64,000 nucleotides of DNA from Paracidovorax cattleyae (GTDB taxonomy: Bacteria > Pseudomonadota > Gammaproteobacteria > Burkholderiales > Burkholderiaceae_C), in the NCBI RefSeq assembly GCF_900104515.1, contig NZ_FNJL01000003.1:124001-188000 (forward strand), in the 5' to 3' direction. A model generated the notes under the pieces. That model ran no database searches, was not told the DNA's origin, and saw only the letters and a program-made list of their open reading frames with translations. Below, piece after piece: positions 27,965 to 38,487 of this stretch (the stretch's first letter is position 1; each line of letters starts with the position of its first letter). The position numbers were made by a program, and so were the translations under genes.

Positions 27965-28855
27965 ATGTCCTTCTTCTCCCTGCTCGGCGCCGTCGAGATC
28001 GGGCTGATCTTCAGCCTGGTCGCGCTGGGCGTCTTCATCTCGTTCCGGCTGCTGCGCTTTCCCGACCTGACGGTGGACGGCAGCTTCCCGCTGGGCGGCG
28101 CGGTCTGCGCCGTGCTCATCTCCACGGGCACCAACCCCTACGTGGCGACGCTCGCGGCCACCGCGGCCGGTGCGGTGGCGGGCCTCATCACCGGCTGGCT
28201 GAACGTCAAGCTCAAGATCATGGACCTGCTGGCCAGCATCCTGATGATGATCGCGCTCTATTCGATCAACCTGCGCATCATGGGCGGCCCCAACGTGCCG
28301 CTGATCAACGATCCCACGCTGTTCACGCTGCTGCAGCCCGAGGGGCTGGCCGACTACATCGCCCGCCCCGCCCTGCTGCTGGTGATCGTGATCGCCGCCA
28401 AGCTGGCCATGGACTGGTTCTTCGCCACCGAACGGGGCCTGGCCATCCGCGCCACCGGCTCCAACGCGCGCATGGCCCGCGCCCAGGGCGTGAACACCGG
28501 CGCCATGGTGCTGCTGGGCATGGCCGTGTCGAACGCGCTGGTGGCCCTGGCGGGCGCGCTCTTCGCGCAGACGCAGGGCGGCTCGGACATCTCCATGGGC
28601 ATCGGCACCATCGTGATCGGCCTGGCCGCCGTGATCGTGGGCGAGAGCATCCTTCCCTCGCGCCGGCTGGTCTGGGCCACGCTCGCCGTCGTCATCGGTG
28701 CCATCGTCTATCGCTTCTTCATCGCGCTGGCGCTCAACAGCGACTTCATCGGACTGAAGGCGCAGGACCTGAACCTGGTCACGGCCGTGCTGGTGACCGT
28801 GGCGCTCGTCATTCCTCAGATCAAGCGCAAGCTGGCTTCGAAGCAGCTTCGATAA
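27965..28855 (+). CDS. ABC transporter permease (branched-chain/BPD_transp_2 type)
   Basis: 296 residues, eight or nine membrane helices (GAVEIGLIFSLVALGVFISF at the start). It has the family elements FRLLRFPDLTVDGSFPLGGA and GNVKLKIMDLLASIL-like NVKLKIMDLLASILMMIAL, and the cytoplasmic coupling segment IRATGSNARMARAQGVNTG. It is the inner-membrane channel of the importer with the preceding receptor and following ATPase. It resembles the YphD/TrpY-type permeases that work with PF04392 receptors. Confidence 0.9.
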   Translation: MSFFSLLGAVEIGLIFSLVALGVFISFRLLRFPDLTVDGSFPLGGAVCAVLISTGTNPYVATLAATAAGAVAGLITGWLNVKLKIMDLLASILMMIALYSINLRIMGGPNVPLINDPTLFTLLQPEGLADYIARPALLLVIVIAAKLAMDWFFATERGLAIRATGSNARMARAQGVNTGAMVLLGMAVSNALVALAGALFAQTQGGSDISMGIGTIVIGLAAVIVGESILPSRRLVWATLAVVIGAIVYRFFIALALNSDFIGLKAQDLNLVTAVLVTVALVIPQIKRKLASKQLR

Positions 28856-28866
28856 GGAACCGCACC

Positions 28867-29661
28867 ATGCTGAGCACACAAGACCTGCACATCACCTTCA
28901 ACCCCGGCACGCCCATCGAGACGCGTGCTTTGCGCGGCATGTCTCTGGACATTCCGGCCGGGCAGTTCGTCACCGTGATCGGCTCCAACGGGGCCGGCAA
29001 ATCGACTTTCCTGAACGCGATCTCCGGCGATCTGTCGGTGGACACGGGCCGCATCGCCATCGACGGCGAGGACGTGACCCGCCAGCCCGTCTGGTCGCGC
29101 GCCAGGCGCGTGGCGCGCGTCTTCCAGGACCCGATGGCCGGCACCTGCGAAGACCTGACCATCGAGGAGAACATGGCGCTCGCGCAGCAGCGCGGCACGC
29201 TGCGCGGCCTGCGCGGCGCGGTGAAGGCGCAGCAGCGCGATACCTTCCGCGAGCGCCTCGCCACGCTGGGCCTGGGGCTGGAGAACCGCCTCACCGACCG
29301 CATCGGCCTGCTCTCGGGCGGCCAGCGCCAGGCCGTGAGCCTGCTGATGGCGGCGCTGCAGCCCTCGCGCATCCTGCTGCTGGACGAGCACACTGCCGCG
29401 CTCGACCCGCGCACGGCCGACTTCGTGCTGCAGCTCACGGCCCGCATCGTGGCGGAGAACCAGCTCACCACCATGATGGTGACGCACAGCATGCGCCAGG
29501 CGCTGGACGTGGGCCAGCGCACCGTCATGCTGCACCAGGGCCAGGTGGTGCTGGATGTGGCGGGCGACGAGCGCAGCCGCCTGGGCGTGCCGGACCTGCT
29601 GCAGATGTTCGAGAAGGTGCGCGGCGAGCAACTGGCGGACGACGCGCTGCTGCTGGGCTGA
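28867..29661 (+). CDS. ABC transporter ATP-binding protein
   Basis: 264 residues. Walker A is GSNGAGKST (near residue 39), followed by Q-loop VFQDPMAGTCEDLT. The signature LSGGQRQAVSL, Walker B RILLLDEHTAALD and the switch His in MMVTHSMRQAL complete the ATPase. It is 11 nt after the permease gene and completes the three-gene importer. The H following DE in Walker B (DEHTAALD) is typical of this subfamily. A 54-nt gap separates it from the convergent lrp gene. Confidence 0.93.
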   Translation: MLSTQDLHITFNPGTPIETRALRGMSLDIPAGQFVTVIGSNGAGKSTFLNAISGDLSVDTGRIAIDGEDVTRQPVWSRARRVARVFQDPMAGTCEDLTIEENMALAQQRGTLRGLRGAVKAQQRDTFRERLATLGLGLENRLTDRIGLLSGGQRQAVSLLMAALQPSRILLLDEHTAALDPRTADFVLQLTARIVAENQLTTMMVTHSMRQALDVGQRTVMLHQGQVVLDVAGDERSRLGVPDLLQMFEKVRGEQLADDALLLG

Positions 29662-29715
29662 CGGCGCCCTGCACCTGCCCCGGCGTTGCCGCGGTGCCCG
29701 CCCTGGCGCTGCCGC

Positions 29716-30174
29716 TCAGTCCGCGCGCAGGGGCAGGTCCGCTTTTTTGAGCGTGCGCAGCACGAAGCTCGAGCGGCTGTGGCGGATGCCCTTGATCTTG
29801 TAGAGCTTCTCGCGCAGCAGGCGCTCGTAGTCGCGCGTGTCCTTCACCACCACGCGCAGCAGGTAGTCGTAGTCGCCCGACACCAGGTGCGCCTCGACCA
29901 CCTCGGGAATGCTCGCGAGCGTTTCGCCGAACTTCTCCAGCGTGTTGTCGGAATGGCTGTCGAGCGTGACCTGCACGAGCACGGTATCGGCCAGGTCGAG
30001 CGCCTGGGCGTTGAGGCGCACGGTGTAGCCCTCGATCACGCCGGCCTCTTCCATCTTGCGGATGCGGCCCCAGCACGGCGATGGGCTCAGGCCCACGGCC
30101 TGCCCGATTTCCTGCAGGCTCGCGCGGGCGTCGTCCTGCAGCACGGCCAAAATTTTTCGGTCGATGCGATCCAT
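29716..30174 (-). CDS. Lrp/AsnC-family transcriptional regulator
   Basis: 152 residues. The N-terminal helix-turn-helix is DRIDRKILAVLQDDARASLQ followed by EIGQAVGLSPSPCWGRIRKM. The C-terminal RAM domain carries VSGDYDYLLRVVVKDTRDYE, with the Gly-Asp-(Tyr/Phe)-Asp effector motif. The ATG is MDRIDRK; a longer frame upstream crosses the AT-rich operator region. It is divergent from the glycine cleavage operon. In many bacteria Lrp relatives respond to leucine or other amino acids and act on gcv, but here a riboswitch also lies in that leader. Confidence 0.9.
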   Translation of the reverse strand: MDRIDRKILAVLQDDARASLQEIGQAVGLSPSPCWGRIRKMEEAGVIEGYTVRLNAQALDLADTVLVQVTLDSHSDNTLEKFGETLASIPEVVEAHLVSGDYDYLLRVVVKDTRDYERLLREKLYKIKGIRHSRSSFVLRTLKKADLPLRAD

Positions 30175-30184
30175 GGATGTATTT

Positions 30185-30242
30185 TGCTGAAAAGTCCGTT
30201 TCAGCAGAAGATTTTTCTGCGAAATATAGGATTCGTCAGAAA
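30185..30242. promoter_or_regulatory. Two nested palindromes upstream of the lrp-type gene
   Basis: TGCTGAAA-N6-TTTCAGCA (30185-30206) is a perfect 8-bp inverted repeat 11 bp before the lrp start. A second imperfect dyad follows, TTTCTG-CGAA to TTCGT-CAGAAA (about 30214-30242). Both carry the TTTCNG/CNGAAA arms usual for Lrp-type sites. Autoregulation is inferred. Confidence 0.6.
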
Positions 30243-30480
30243 TTCGGAAAATCCATCGGCCACTCCACCGGCACAATCTTTTCCACAGGGCGCCTCCACC
30301 GGGGCGCCAAGCGAATGGCAAGCCCCCGGCCGGTTACCGCTGGCCCGGGGCGCTTGGCACCCCGTCACACCGCACTCCGCCACGCCACGCGGCGCCGCAG
30401 ACAGGCAGGTGGCGCCAGAACCCGGGCGCGGACGAACTTCACCGCCGATCCCCAACACAGCCGTTAGAATCCGCCGGGTC

Positions 30481-30715
30481 AGGAGAGAGCGCCGCGCCCG
30501 CAACGGGTGGCCGGCGCCGCCGAAGGCGCAGGGAATTCCGAACGCTCAGGCAAAAGGACTGGCAAGGCGCCCGCAGGGATGCGGGCGTTCCCCCGGCTGG
30601 AGAGAGGCCTGCCTTAGCTAGGCAGACCCACCGAAGGAGCAAGCCCCGCAACGCGCCGCCCCCATGGCAGCGCGCACGGCGTGGTGAATCTCTCAGGTAA
30701 AGCGGACAGCGGGCA
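30481..30715 (+). ncRNA. Tandem glycine riboswitch
   Basis: Two consecutive glycine aptamers. The first opens with AGGAGAGAGCG, has the conserved GCCGAAGG internal element and closes with CTCAGGCAAAAGGAC (to about 30560). The second opens with TGGAGAGAGGC near 30598, has CACCGAAGGAGCAAG and closes with TCTCAGGTAAAGCGGACAG near 30710. The 3' strands pair with the opening strands. Tandem glycine riboswitches usually turn on gcv expression when glycine is plentiful. This one ends about 70 nt before the gcvT ATG, and I see no strong intrinsic terminator, so control of translation start is as likely as transcription. Confidence 0.95.
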
Positions 30716-30784
30716 CAGGCGTGGCGCCACCGATGGCGGCACGCGCGTCGTCCGTCCCCGCTCGCCCGAAAGGCCGCTCTGCCC

Positions 30785-31915
30785 ATGTCCGCCGAATCCG
30801 CCTCCCTGCACACCACGCCTCTGCACGCGCTGCACCTCGAACTCGGGGCCCGCATGGTGCCCTTCGCCGGCTACTCCATGCCCGTGCAGTACCCCGCCGG
30901 CCTGATGGCCGAACACCTGCACACGCGGCAGGCCGCCGGCCTGTTCGACGTCTCGCACATGGGCCAGTTGCGCCTCGCAGGCCCCGACGCCGCCGCGGCC
31001 TTCGAGACCCTCATCCCCGTGGACGTGATCGGCCTCGGCTTGAACAAGCAGCGCTACGGCCTGCTGCTGAACGACGAGGGCGGCATCATCGACGACCTGA
31101 TGTTCGTGAACCGCGGCGACGACCTGTTCGTGATCGTGAACGGCGCCTGCAAGGCCGGCGACATCGCCCACATCCAGGAGCGCATCGGCCAGCGCTGCGA
31201 GGTCATCCCCCTGCCCGACCAGGCCCTGCTCGCCCTGCAGGGCCCGCAGGCCGCCGCGGCCCTCGCGCGCCTCGCCCCCGGCACCGCGTCGCTGGTGTTC
31301 ATGACCGGCGGACGCTTCGAGATCGCCGGCTGCGACTGCTACGTCACCCGCAGCGGCTATACCGGCGAGGACGGCTTCGAGATCTCCGTGCCTGCCGCAC
31401 AGGCCGAGGCGCTGGCGCGCGCGCTGCTCGCGCAGCCCGAAGTGAAGCCGATCGGCCTGGGCGCGCGCAATTCGCTGCGGCTGGAGGCGGGCCTGTGCCT
31501 CTACGGCAACGACATCGACACCACCACCACGCCGCCCGAAGCCGGGTTGAACTGGGCCATCCAGAAGGTGCGGCGCACCGGCGGCGCCCGCGCAGGCGGC
31601 TTCCCGGGCGCGGAGAAGGTGCTCGCGCAGATCGACGACCCCTCGCTGCTCACCCGCCGCAGGGTGGGACTGGTGGCGCGCGAGCGTGTGCCCGTGCGCG
31701 AGCACACCGCCCTGCAGAGCACCGACGGCACAGCCATCGGCGAGGTGACCAGCGGCCTGCTCGGCCCGAGCGTGAACCAGCCTGTCGCCATGGGGTATGT
31801 GGCGCCGGAATTCGCAGCCACCGGCACCATGGTGCATGCGATCGTGCGCGGCAAGGCCGTGCCGATGGAGGTCAGCCCGATGCCGTTCCTGCCGCCCCGC
31901 TACCACCGCGGCTGA
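30785..31915 (+). CDS. gcvT: Glycine cleavage system T protein (aminomethyltransferase)
   Basis: 376 residues. It transfers the methylene carbon from the aminomethyl-lipoyl arm of GcvH to tetrahydrofolate, releasing ammonia. Markers are LGARMVPFAGYSMPVQYPAG, FDVSHMGQLRLAG, the folate-site Asp region GGIIDDLMFVNRGDD and SGYTGEDGFEISVP. LGARNSLRLEAGLCLYGNDI follows, and the C-terminal barrel has GEVTSGLLGPSVNQPVAMGY. First gene of gcvT-gcvH-gcvP, under the glycine riboswitch. Confidence 0.96.
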   Translation: MSAESASLHTTPLHALHLELGARMVPFAGYSMPVQYPAGLMAEHLHTRQAAGLFDVSHMGQLRLAGPDAAAAFETLIPVDVIGLGLNKQRYGLLLNDEGGIIDDLMFVNRGDDLFVIVNGACKAGDIAHIQERIGQRCEVIPLPDQALLALQGPQAAAALARLAPGTASLVFMTGGRFEIAGCDCYVTRSGYTGEDGFEISVPAAQAEALARALLAQPEVKPIGLGARNSLRLEAGLCLYGNDIDTTTTPPEAGLNWAIQKVRRTGGARAGGFPGAEKVLAQIDDPSLLTRRRVGLVARERVPVREHTALQSTDGTAIGEVTSGLLGPSVNQPVAMGYVAPEFAATGTMVHAIVRGKAVPMEVSPMPFLPPRYHRG

Positions 31916-32055
31916 TCCCGGGAGGCACGGCGGCGCGCCGGCCGTGCCATCCACCGCGGCTACAGTCGCAGTCGCGGGAACCCGGCCGGGACCGCGCATC
32001 CTCTTTTTCCGTTTTTCGACCGCCTTTTTTCGCGGACTTTCTTTCAGGAGCCCCC

Positions 32056-32430
32056 ATGACCGTCAAATATTCCCGCGACCACGAGTGGATCAACGCCGCC
32101 GATACCGGCGCCGCCATCGTCGGCATCACCGTCCATGCGCAGGATGCGCTCGGCGACGTGGTCTTCGTCGATCTGCCCGAAGTGGGCAAGACCCTGGCCC
32201 AGGGCGAAGTGGCCGGCGTGGTCGAGTCCGTCAAGGCCGCCGCCGACGTGTACATGCCGGTGTCCGGCGAGATCGTGGAAGTGAACGAAGCCTTGCGCGC
32301 CGACCCGTCGCTTGCCAACAGCGCGCCGCTGGGCGACGGCTGGTTCTTCAAGGTGCGCCTGTCGGACGACTCGCAGCTCGACGCATTGATGGACGAGACG
32401 ACTTACACCGAGTTCGCCAAGAATGCCTGA
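32056..32430 (+). CDS. gcvH: Glycine cleavage system H protein
   Basis: 124 residues. The lipoyl carrier that shuttles the aminomethyl group between GcvP, GcvT and lipoamide dehydrogenase. The lipoylation Lys is in VAGVVESVKAAADVYMPVSG, with the surrounding GEIVEVNEALRADPSLAN beta-barrel conserved. AGGAG lies 8 nt before the ATG. It is 140 nt after gcvT and 111 nt before gcvP on the same strand, so it belongs to the same operon, though the long T-rich gaps may hold secondary promoters or processing sites. Confidence 0.97.
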   Translation: MTVKYSRDHEWINAADTGAAIVGITVHAQDALGDVVFVDLPEVGKTLAQGEVAGVVESVKAAADVYMPVSGEIVEVNEALRADPSLANSAPLGDGWFFKVRLSDDSQLDALMDETTYTEFAKNA

Positions 32431-32541
32431 TCCGGCCCTGGCGGCGGGCGGCCCCGGGCCGGCCTGCCGCGGTGCGCCTGTGCAGGACGCGCCCCTTCCG
32501 TTTTCCTTTTCCCCTTTTTTTCGCTGACCGGGACCCCTCCC

Positions 32542-35433
<2,892 letters not shown>

Positions 35434-35481
35434 GAACGCGCGCGGGCTACCATCGCGTCTTTTGACCGGAGACCCCTTACC

Positions 35482-35943
35482 GTGAAGAAGACCCTGCTGC
35501 CCTTCCTCGCCGCCGCCCTGCTGGCCGGCACCGCCTGCGCCCAGAAGCCGACCGCCGCCCCTGCCGCACCCGCGGCACCCGCCGCTTCGGCCGCGGCCGC
35601 ATCGGCCCCCGTCACCACCGCCAGCGGCCTGGTGTACGAGTCGCTCAAGGAAGGCACGGGCCAATCGCCCAAGGCCACCGACGTCGTGAAAGTGCACTAC
35701 CGCGGCACGTTCCTGGACGGCAAGGAGTTCGACAGCTCCTACAAGCGCGGCGAGCCCACCGAGTTCCCGCTCAACCGCGTGATCCCCTGCTGGACCGAAG
35801 GCGTGCAGCGCATGAAGCCGGGCGGCAAGGCCCGCCTCACCTGCCCGCCCGCCATCGCCTACGGTGCGGCCGGCGCCGGTGGCGTGATCCCGCCCAACGC
35901 CACGCTGCGCTTCGAGGTCGAACTGGTCTCCGTGCGCCGCTGA
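35482..35943 (+). CDS. FKBP-type peptidyl-prolyl cis-trans isomerase, exported
   Basis: 153 residues. The signal peptide MKKTLLPFLAAALLAGTACA ends in an A-x-A site; the cysteine is not in a good lipobox, so a soluble periplasmic form is likelier. An alanine/proline linker follows, then one FKBP domain with VKVHYRGTFLDGKEFDSSYK, VIPCWTEGVQRMKPGGKARL, the FKBP loop IAYGAAGAGGVIPPNATLRF and the last strand VELVSV. It isomerises Xaa-Pro bonds in exported proteins. It lies 48 nt after gcvP on the same strand. Confidence 0.92.
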   Translation: MKKTLLPFLAAALLAGTACAQKPTAAPAAPAAPAASAAAASAPVTTASGLVYESLKEGTGQSPKATDVVKVHYRGTFLDGKEFDSSYKRGEPTEFPLNRVIPCWTEGVQRMKPGGKARLTCPPAIAYGAAGAGGVIPPNATLRFEVELVSVRR

Positions 35944-35947
35944 ACGG

Positions 35948-36982
35948 GTGCCGGGCGTGCAGCGGCTTCGGGTGGGCGAACTGGCCCGGCGCACCGGCCT
36001 GACGGTGCGCACGCTGCACCATTACGACGAGATCGGGCTGCTGCGGCCCTCCACGCGCTCGGAATCCGGCTACCGCCTCTACAGCGAGGCGGACGTGCAG
36101 CGGCTGCATGCCATCCAGACCCTGCGCCACCTCGGCCTGCCGCTGGGCGACATCGCCGGCCTGCTGCAGGGCGGCGGACCGGACCCGGAGTCCATCATCG
36201 GACAGCAGATCCAGGCGCTGGACCGGCAGATCGCCCAGGCGACCGAGCTGCGCGGCCGGCTGTCCCTGCTGCGCAACGGCCTGGTGGCCGGCCCCGCGCC
36301 CGGCATGCGGGACTGGCTGGAAACGCTGGGCCTGATGGGCACGTACGGCAAGTATTTCAGCGCCGCCGAACTGCAGCGCATCTTCGGCAACTGGAAGCGC
36401 ATCGAGGCCGACTGGACCGTGGTGCGCGATCTCGTGCGCGGTGCGATGGACCGCGGGCTGCCGCCCCACGACCCGGAAGTGCAGCGGCTGGCCTACCGCT
36501 GGATGGCGCTGATGATGCACTGGATGGACGGCGACCTGGACCTGCTGAATCGCTGGGGCCACATGTTCCGCACCGAGCCGGGCACCCAGGGCCGCAACCA
36601 TGCCCCCTCGGGCGACATGATCGCCTACATCGAATCCGCCATTCAGTTGCGCATGTCCCTGCTGTCCCGGTACGTCGACCTGCAGGACCTGCGCCGCCTG
36701 GGGCACGTTCCCTACACGGACTGGGCGGCGCTCGACGCCGAGGTGCAGGCGCTGATCGCACGGCAGGTGCCGGCGTCCAGTGGCGAGGCCCTGGCAGCAT
36801 GCCGGCGCTGGAACGCGCTGTTCGACACGCTGACCCGCCAGGACGCCGAACTGCGGCGCAGGCTGCTGGCGGCGTCCGCCAGCGAACCGCTGCTGCGCGC
36901 GGGAACCCCCTTGAGCGAAGCGGCGCGCACCTACCTCGAATCCGCGCAGGCATTCACGCAACGCCCCGCAAAATCCGCTTGA
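35948..36982 (+). CDS. MerR-family transcriptional regulator
   Basis: 344 residues, starting at GTG (VPGVQRLRVGELARRTGLTV). The MerR winged helix is residues about 7-75 (RTLHHYDEIGLLRPSTRSES, GYRLYSEADVQRLHAI), followed by the dimer helix and a long C-terminal domain of about 240 residues, helical and tryptophan-rich. The size resembles MerR proteins with TipA-like drug-sensing domains. Its stop codon TGA overlaps the -35 hexamer of a promoter with a 19-bp spacer that precedes the MFS gene. This is the classic MerR arrangement, so it probably activates the exporter on ligand binding. Confidence 0.9.
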   Translation: MPGVQRLRVGELARRTGLTVRTLHHYDEIGLLRPSTRSESGYRLYSEADVQRLHAIQTLRHLGLPLGDIAGLLQGGGPDPESIIGQQIQALDRQIAQATELRGRLSLLRNGLVAGPAPGMRDWLETLGLMGTYGKYFSAAELQRIFGNWKRIEADWTVVRDLVRGAMDRGLPPHDPEVQRLAYRWMALMMHWMDGDLDLLNRWGHMFRTEPGTQGRNHAPSGDMIAYIESAIQLRMSLLSRYVDLQDLRRLGHVPYTDWAALDAEVQALIARQVPASSGEALAACRRWNALFDTLTRQDAELRRRLLAASASEPLLRAGTPLSEAARTYLESAQAFTQRPAKSA

Positions 36983-37009
36983 CCCTCACGCAACGTGAGG
37001 CTTCACAGT
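36979..37009 (+). promoter_or_regulatory. MerR-type promoter with 19-bp spacer and palindrome
   Basis: The -35 element TTGACC (36979-36984) and a -10-like CACAGT (37004-37009) are 19 bp apart. The spacer carries the perfect dyad CCTCACG-CAA-CGTGAGG (36984-37000). Over-long spacers with a central dyad are diagnostic of MerR-activated promoters. The predicted start point falls on or next to the ATG of the MFS gene. Confidence 0.8.
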
Positions 37010-37016
37010 CGGGGCC

Positions 37017-38336
37017 ATGGCTCCTGAACCGAACTCCTCTTTCTCCGGATCTTCCGGCGTTTCCGCTCCCCCTCCTCCCGGCGCTCCGCTGTCGCGCAAC
37101 GCCGGCTTCCGGTGGCTCACGGCCAGCTCGGCGCTGTCCCTGCTGGGTGACCAGTTCTCGCTGATCGCGATGCCCTGGCTGGTGCTGCAGGCCACGGACG
37201 ACACGCGCGTGCTGGGCACCGTCCTGGCCCTCATGAGCGTGCCCCGCGCGCTCTTCATCCTGGTCGGTGGCGCGATCGTGGACCGGCATTCGCCATTGCG
37301 GGTGCTGCGCCTGACCCGCTGGCTGAACGCCGTGCTGACCGGACTGCTGGCCGCACTGGTGCTGGCCGGCCACTGCCCGCTCTGGGCCCTCTACGCGCTG
37401 TCGCTGGCGCTCGGCATCTCCACCGCCTTCAGCATCCCGGCCGCCACGTCCATCACGCCGCGCGTGGTCGGCCGGGCGCAGCTGCATGCGGCCAACAGCA
37501 TCGGCATGGGGCTGCGGCAGCTCGGCATGTCCGTCGGCCCGCTGCTCGCAGGCCTGCTGATCGCCGGCTTCGGCGTCGCGGGCGCGCAGGCGGCGGACCG
37601 CACGGGGATCGGCTTCGCCTTCGCCCTGGACGCGCTCAGCTTCGTGGTGTCCGCCTGGATGCTCGGCCGGGTGCGGCTGCGCGCGCCAGCGCCTGGAGAG
37701 GTTCCGGGCAGCGGCGCGGTGCTGGCCGCCGTGGCCCAGGGCCTGGCCCACGCCTGGCGCGATCGGCCGTTGCGCACCTGCTTCCTGTACTGGGGGCTGC
37801 TGTCGATCCTGGTGATGGGGCCGACGCAGATCGCCCTGCCCGTGCTCACCCATGGCCGGCCGCAGCTCGGTGCCGCCGCGTTCGGCATCCTGGTGGGCAT
37901 GCACGGCGCGGGCACGCTGGCAGGCATGGTGGTGGCGGGCATGCTGCCCCGCCTGCGGCTGGTCAACCTGGGCACGACCCTGCTGGCGGTGGATGCCATG
38001 GCGGGCCTGCTGATCGCGCCGCTGGGAAGCATCTCGGCGGTCTGGCAGGGAGCGCTGCTCCTGGGCAGCGTGGGCCTGCTGGGCGGCTTCATGCAGGTGG
38101 GGCTGTTCACATGGATCCAGCAGCGCGTGCCTCCGGCGCTGCTCGGGCGCACCATGGGCCTGTTCATGTTCATTTTCATGGGCCTGCAGCCGGTGGCCGC
38201 GGCGGCGACGGGCTGGCTGCTGCAGATCGTCCCGCCGGACCGGCTCTTCCTGCTCTGCGGCGGCGCCCTGGTGCTGCTGGCCGCGCTGGCAGCGGTGGCC
38301 ACGCCGATGCGCCGCATGCAGGACCCGGCGCCCTGA
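37017..38336 (+). CDS. MFS-family transporter, MerR-controlled
   Basis: 439 residues with twelve helices. After a Ser/Pro-rich cytoplasmic leader of about 27 residues comes NAGFRWLTASSALSLLGDQF, the start typical of MFS_3-type exporters (relatives of enterobactin exporter EntS and macrolide efflux proteins). The MFS loop motif is in GGAIVDRHSPLRVLRLTRWL. It lies 34 nt after the MerR gene and directly behind a MerR-type promoter. With -10 at 37004-37009 the transcript would begin at about the ATG, leaving no room for a ribosome site, so it is probably leaderless from this promoter. Substrate unknown, likely a toxic hydrophobic compound. Confidence 0.87.
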   Translation: MAPEPNSSFSGSSGVSAPPPPGAPLSRNAGFRWLTASSALSLLGDQFSLIAMPWLVLQATDDTRVLGTVLALMSVPRALFILVGGAIVDRHSPLRVLRLTRWLNAVLTGLLAALVLAGHCPLWALYALSLALGISTAFSIPAATSITPRVVGRAQLHAANSIGMGLRQLGMSVGPLLAGLLIAGFGVAGAQAADRTGIGFAFALDALSFVVSAWMLGRVRLRAPAPGEVPGSGAVLAAVAQGLAHAWRDRPLRTCFLYWGLLSILVMGPTQIALPVLTHGRPQLGAAAFGILVGMHGAGTLAGMVVAGMLPRLRLVNLGTTLLAVDAMAGLLIAPLGSISAVWQGALLLGSVGLLGGFMQVGLFTWIQQRVPPALLGRTMGLFMFIFMGLQPVAAAATGWLLQIVPPDRLFLLCGGALVLLAALAAVATPMRRMQDPAP

Positions 38337-38487
38337 GCGGCCCCGCCGCCCTGCCGGGCCCATGGCCACGCTGCCGCGCGGGCCTGGGGCGCGGCCGGGG
38401 GGGGCGTACACTGGCAGGCTCGTCCGCGGCTCCGCCGCCTTCCGCACACCGCCCCGGCGCGAACCGCCCGGGCCGCCCGAGCCCGCC

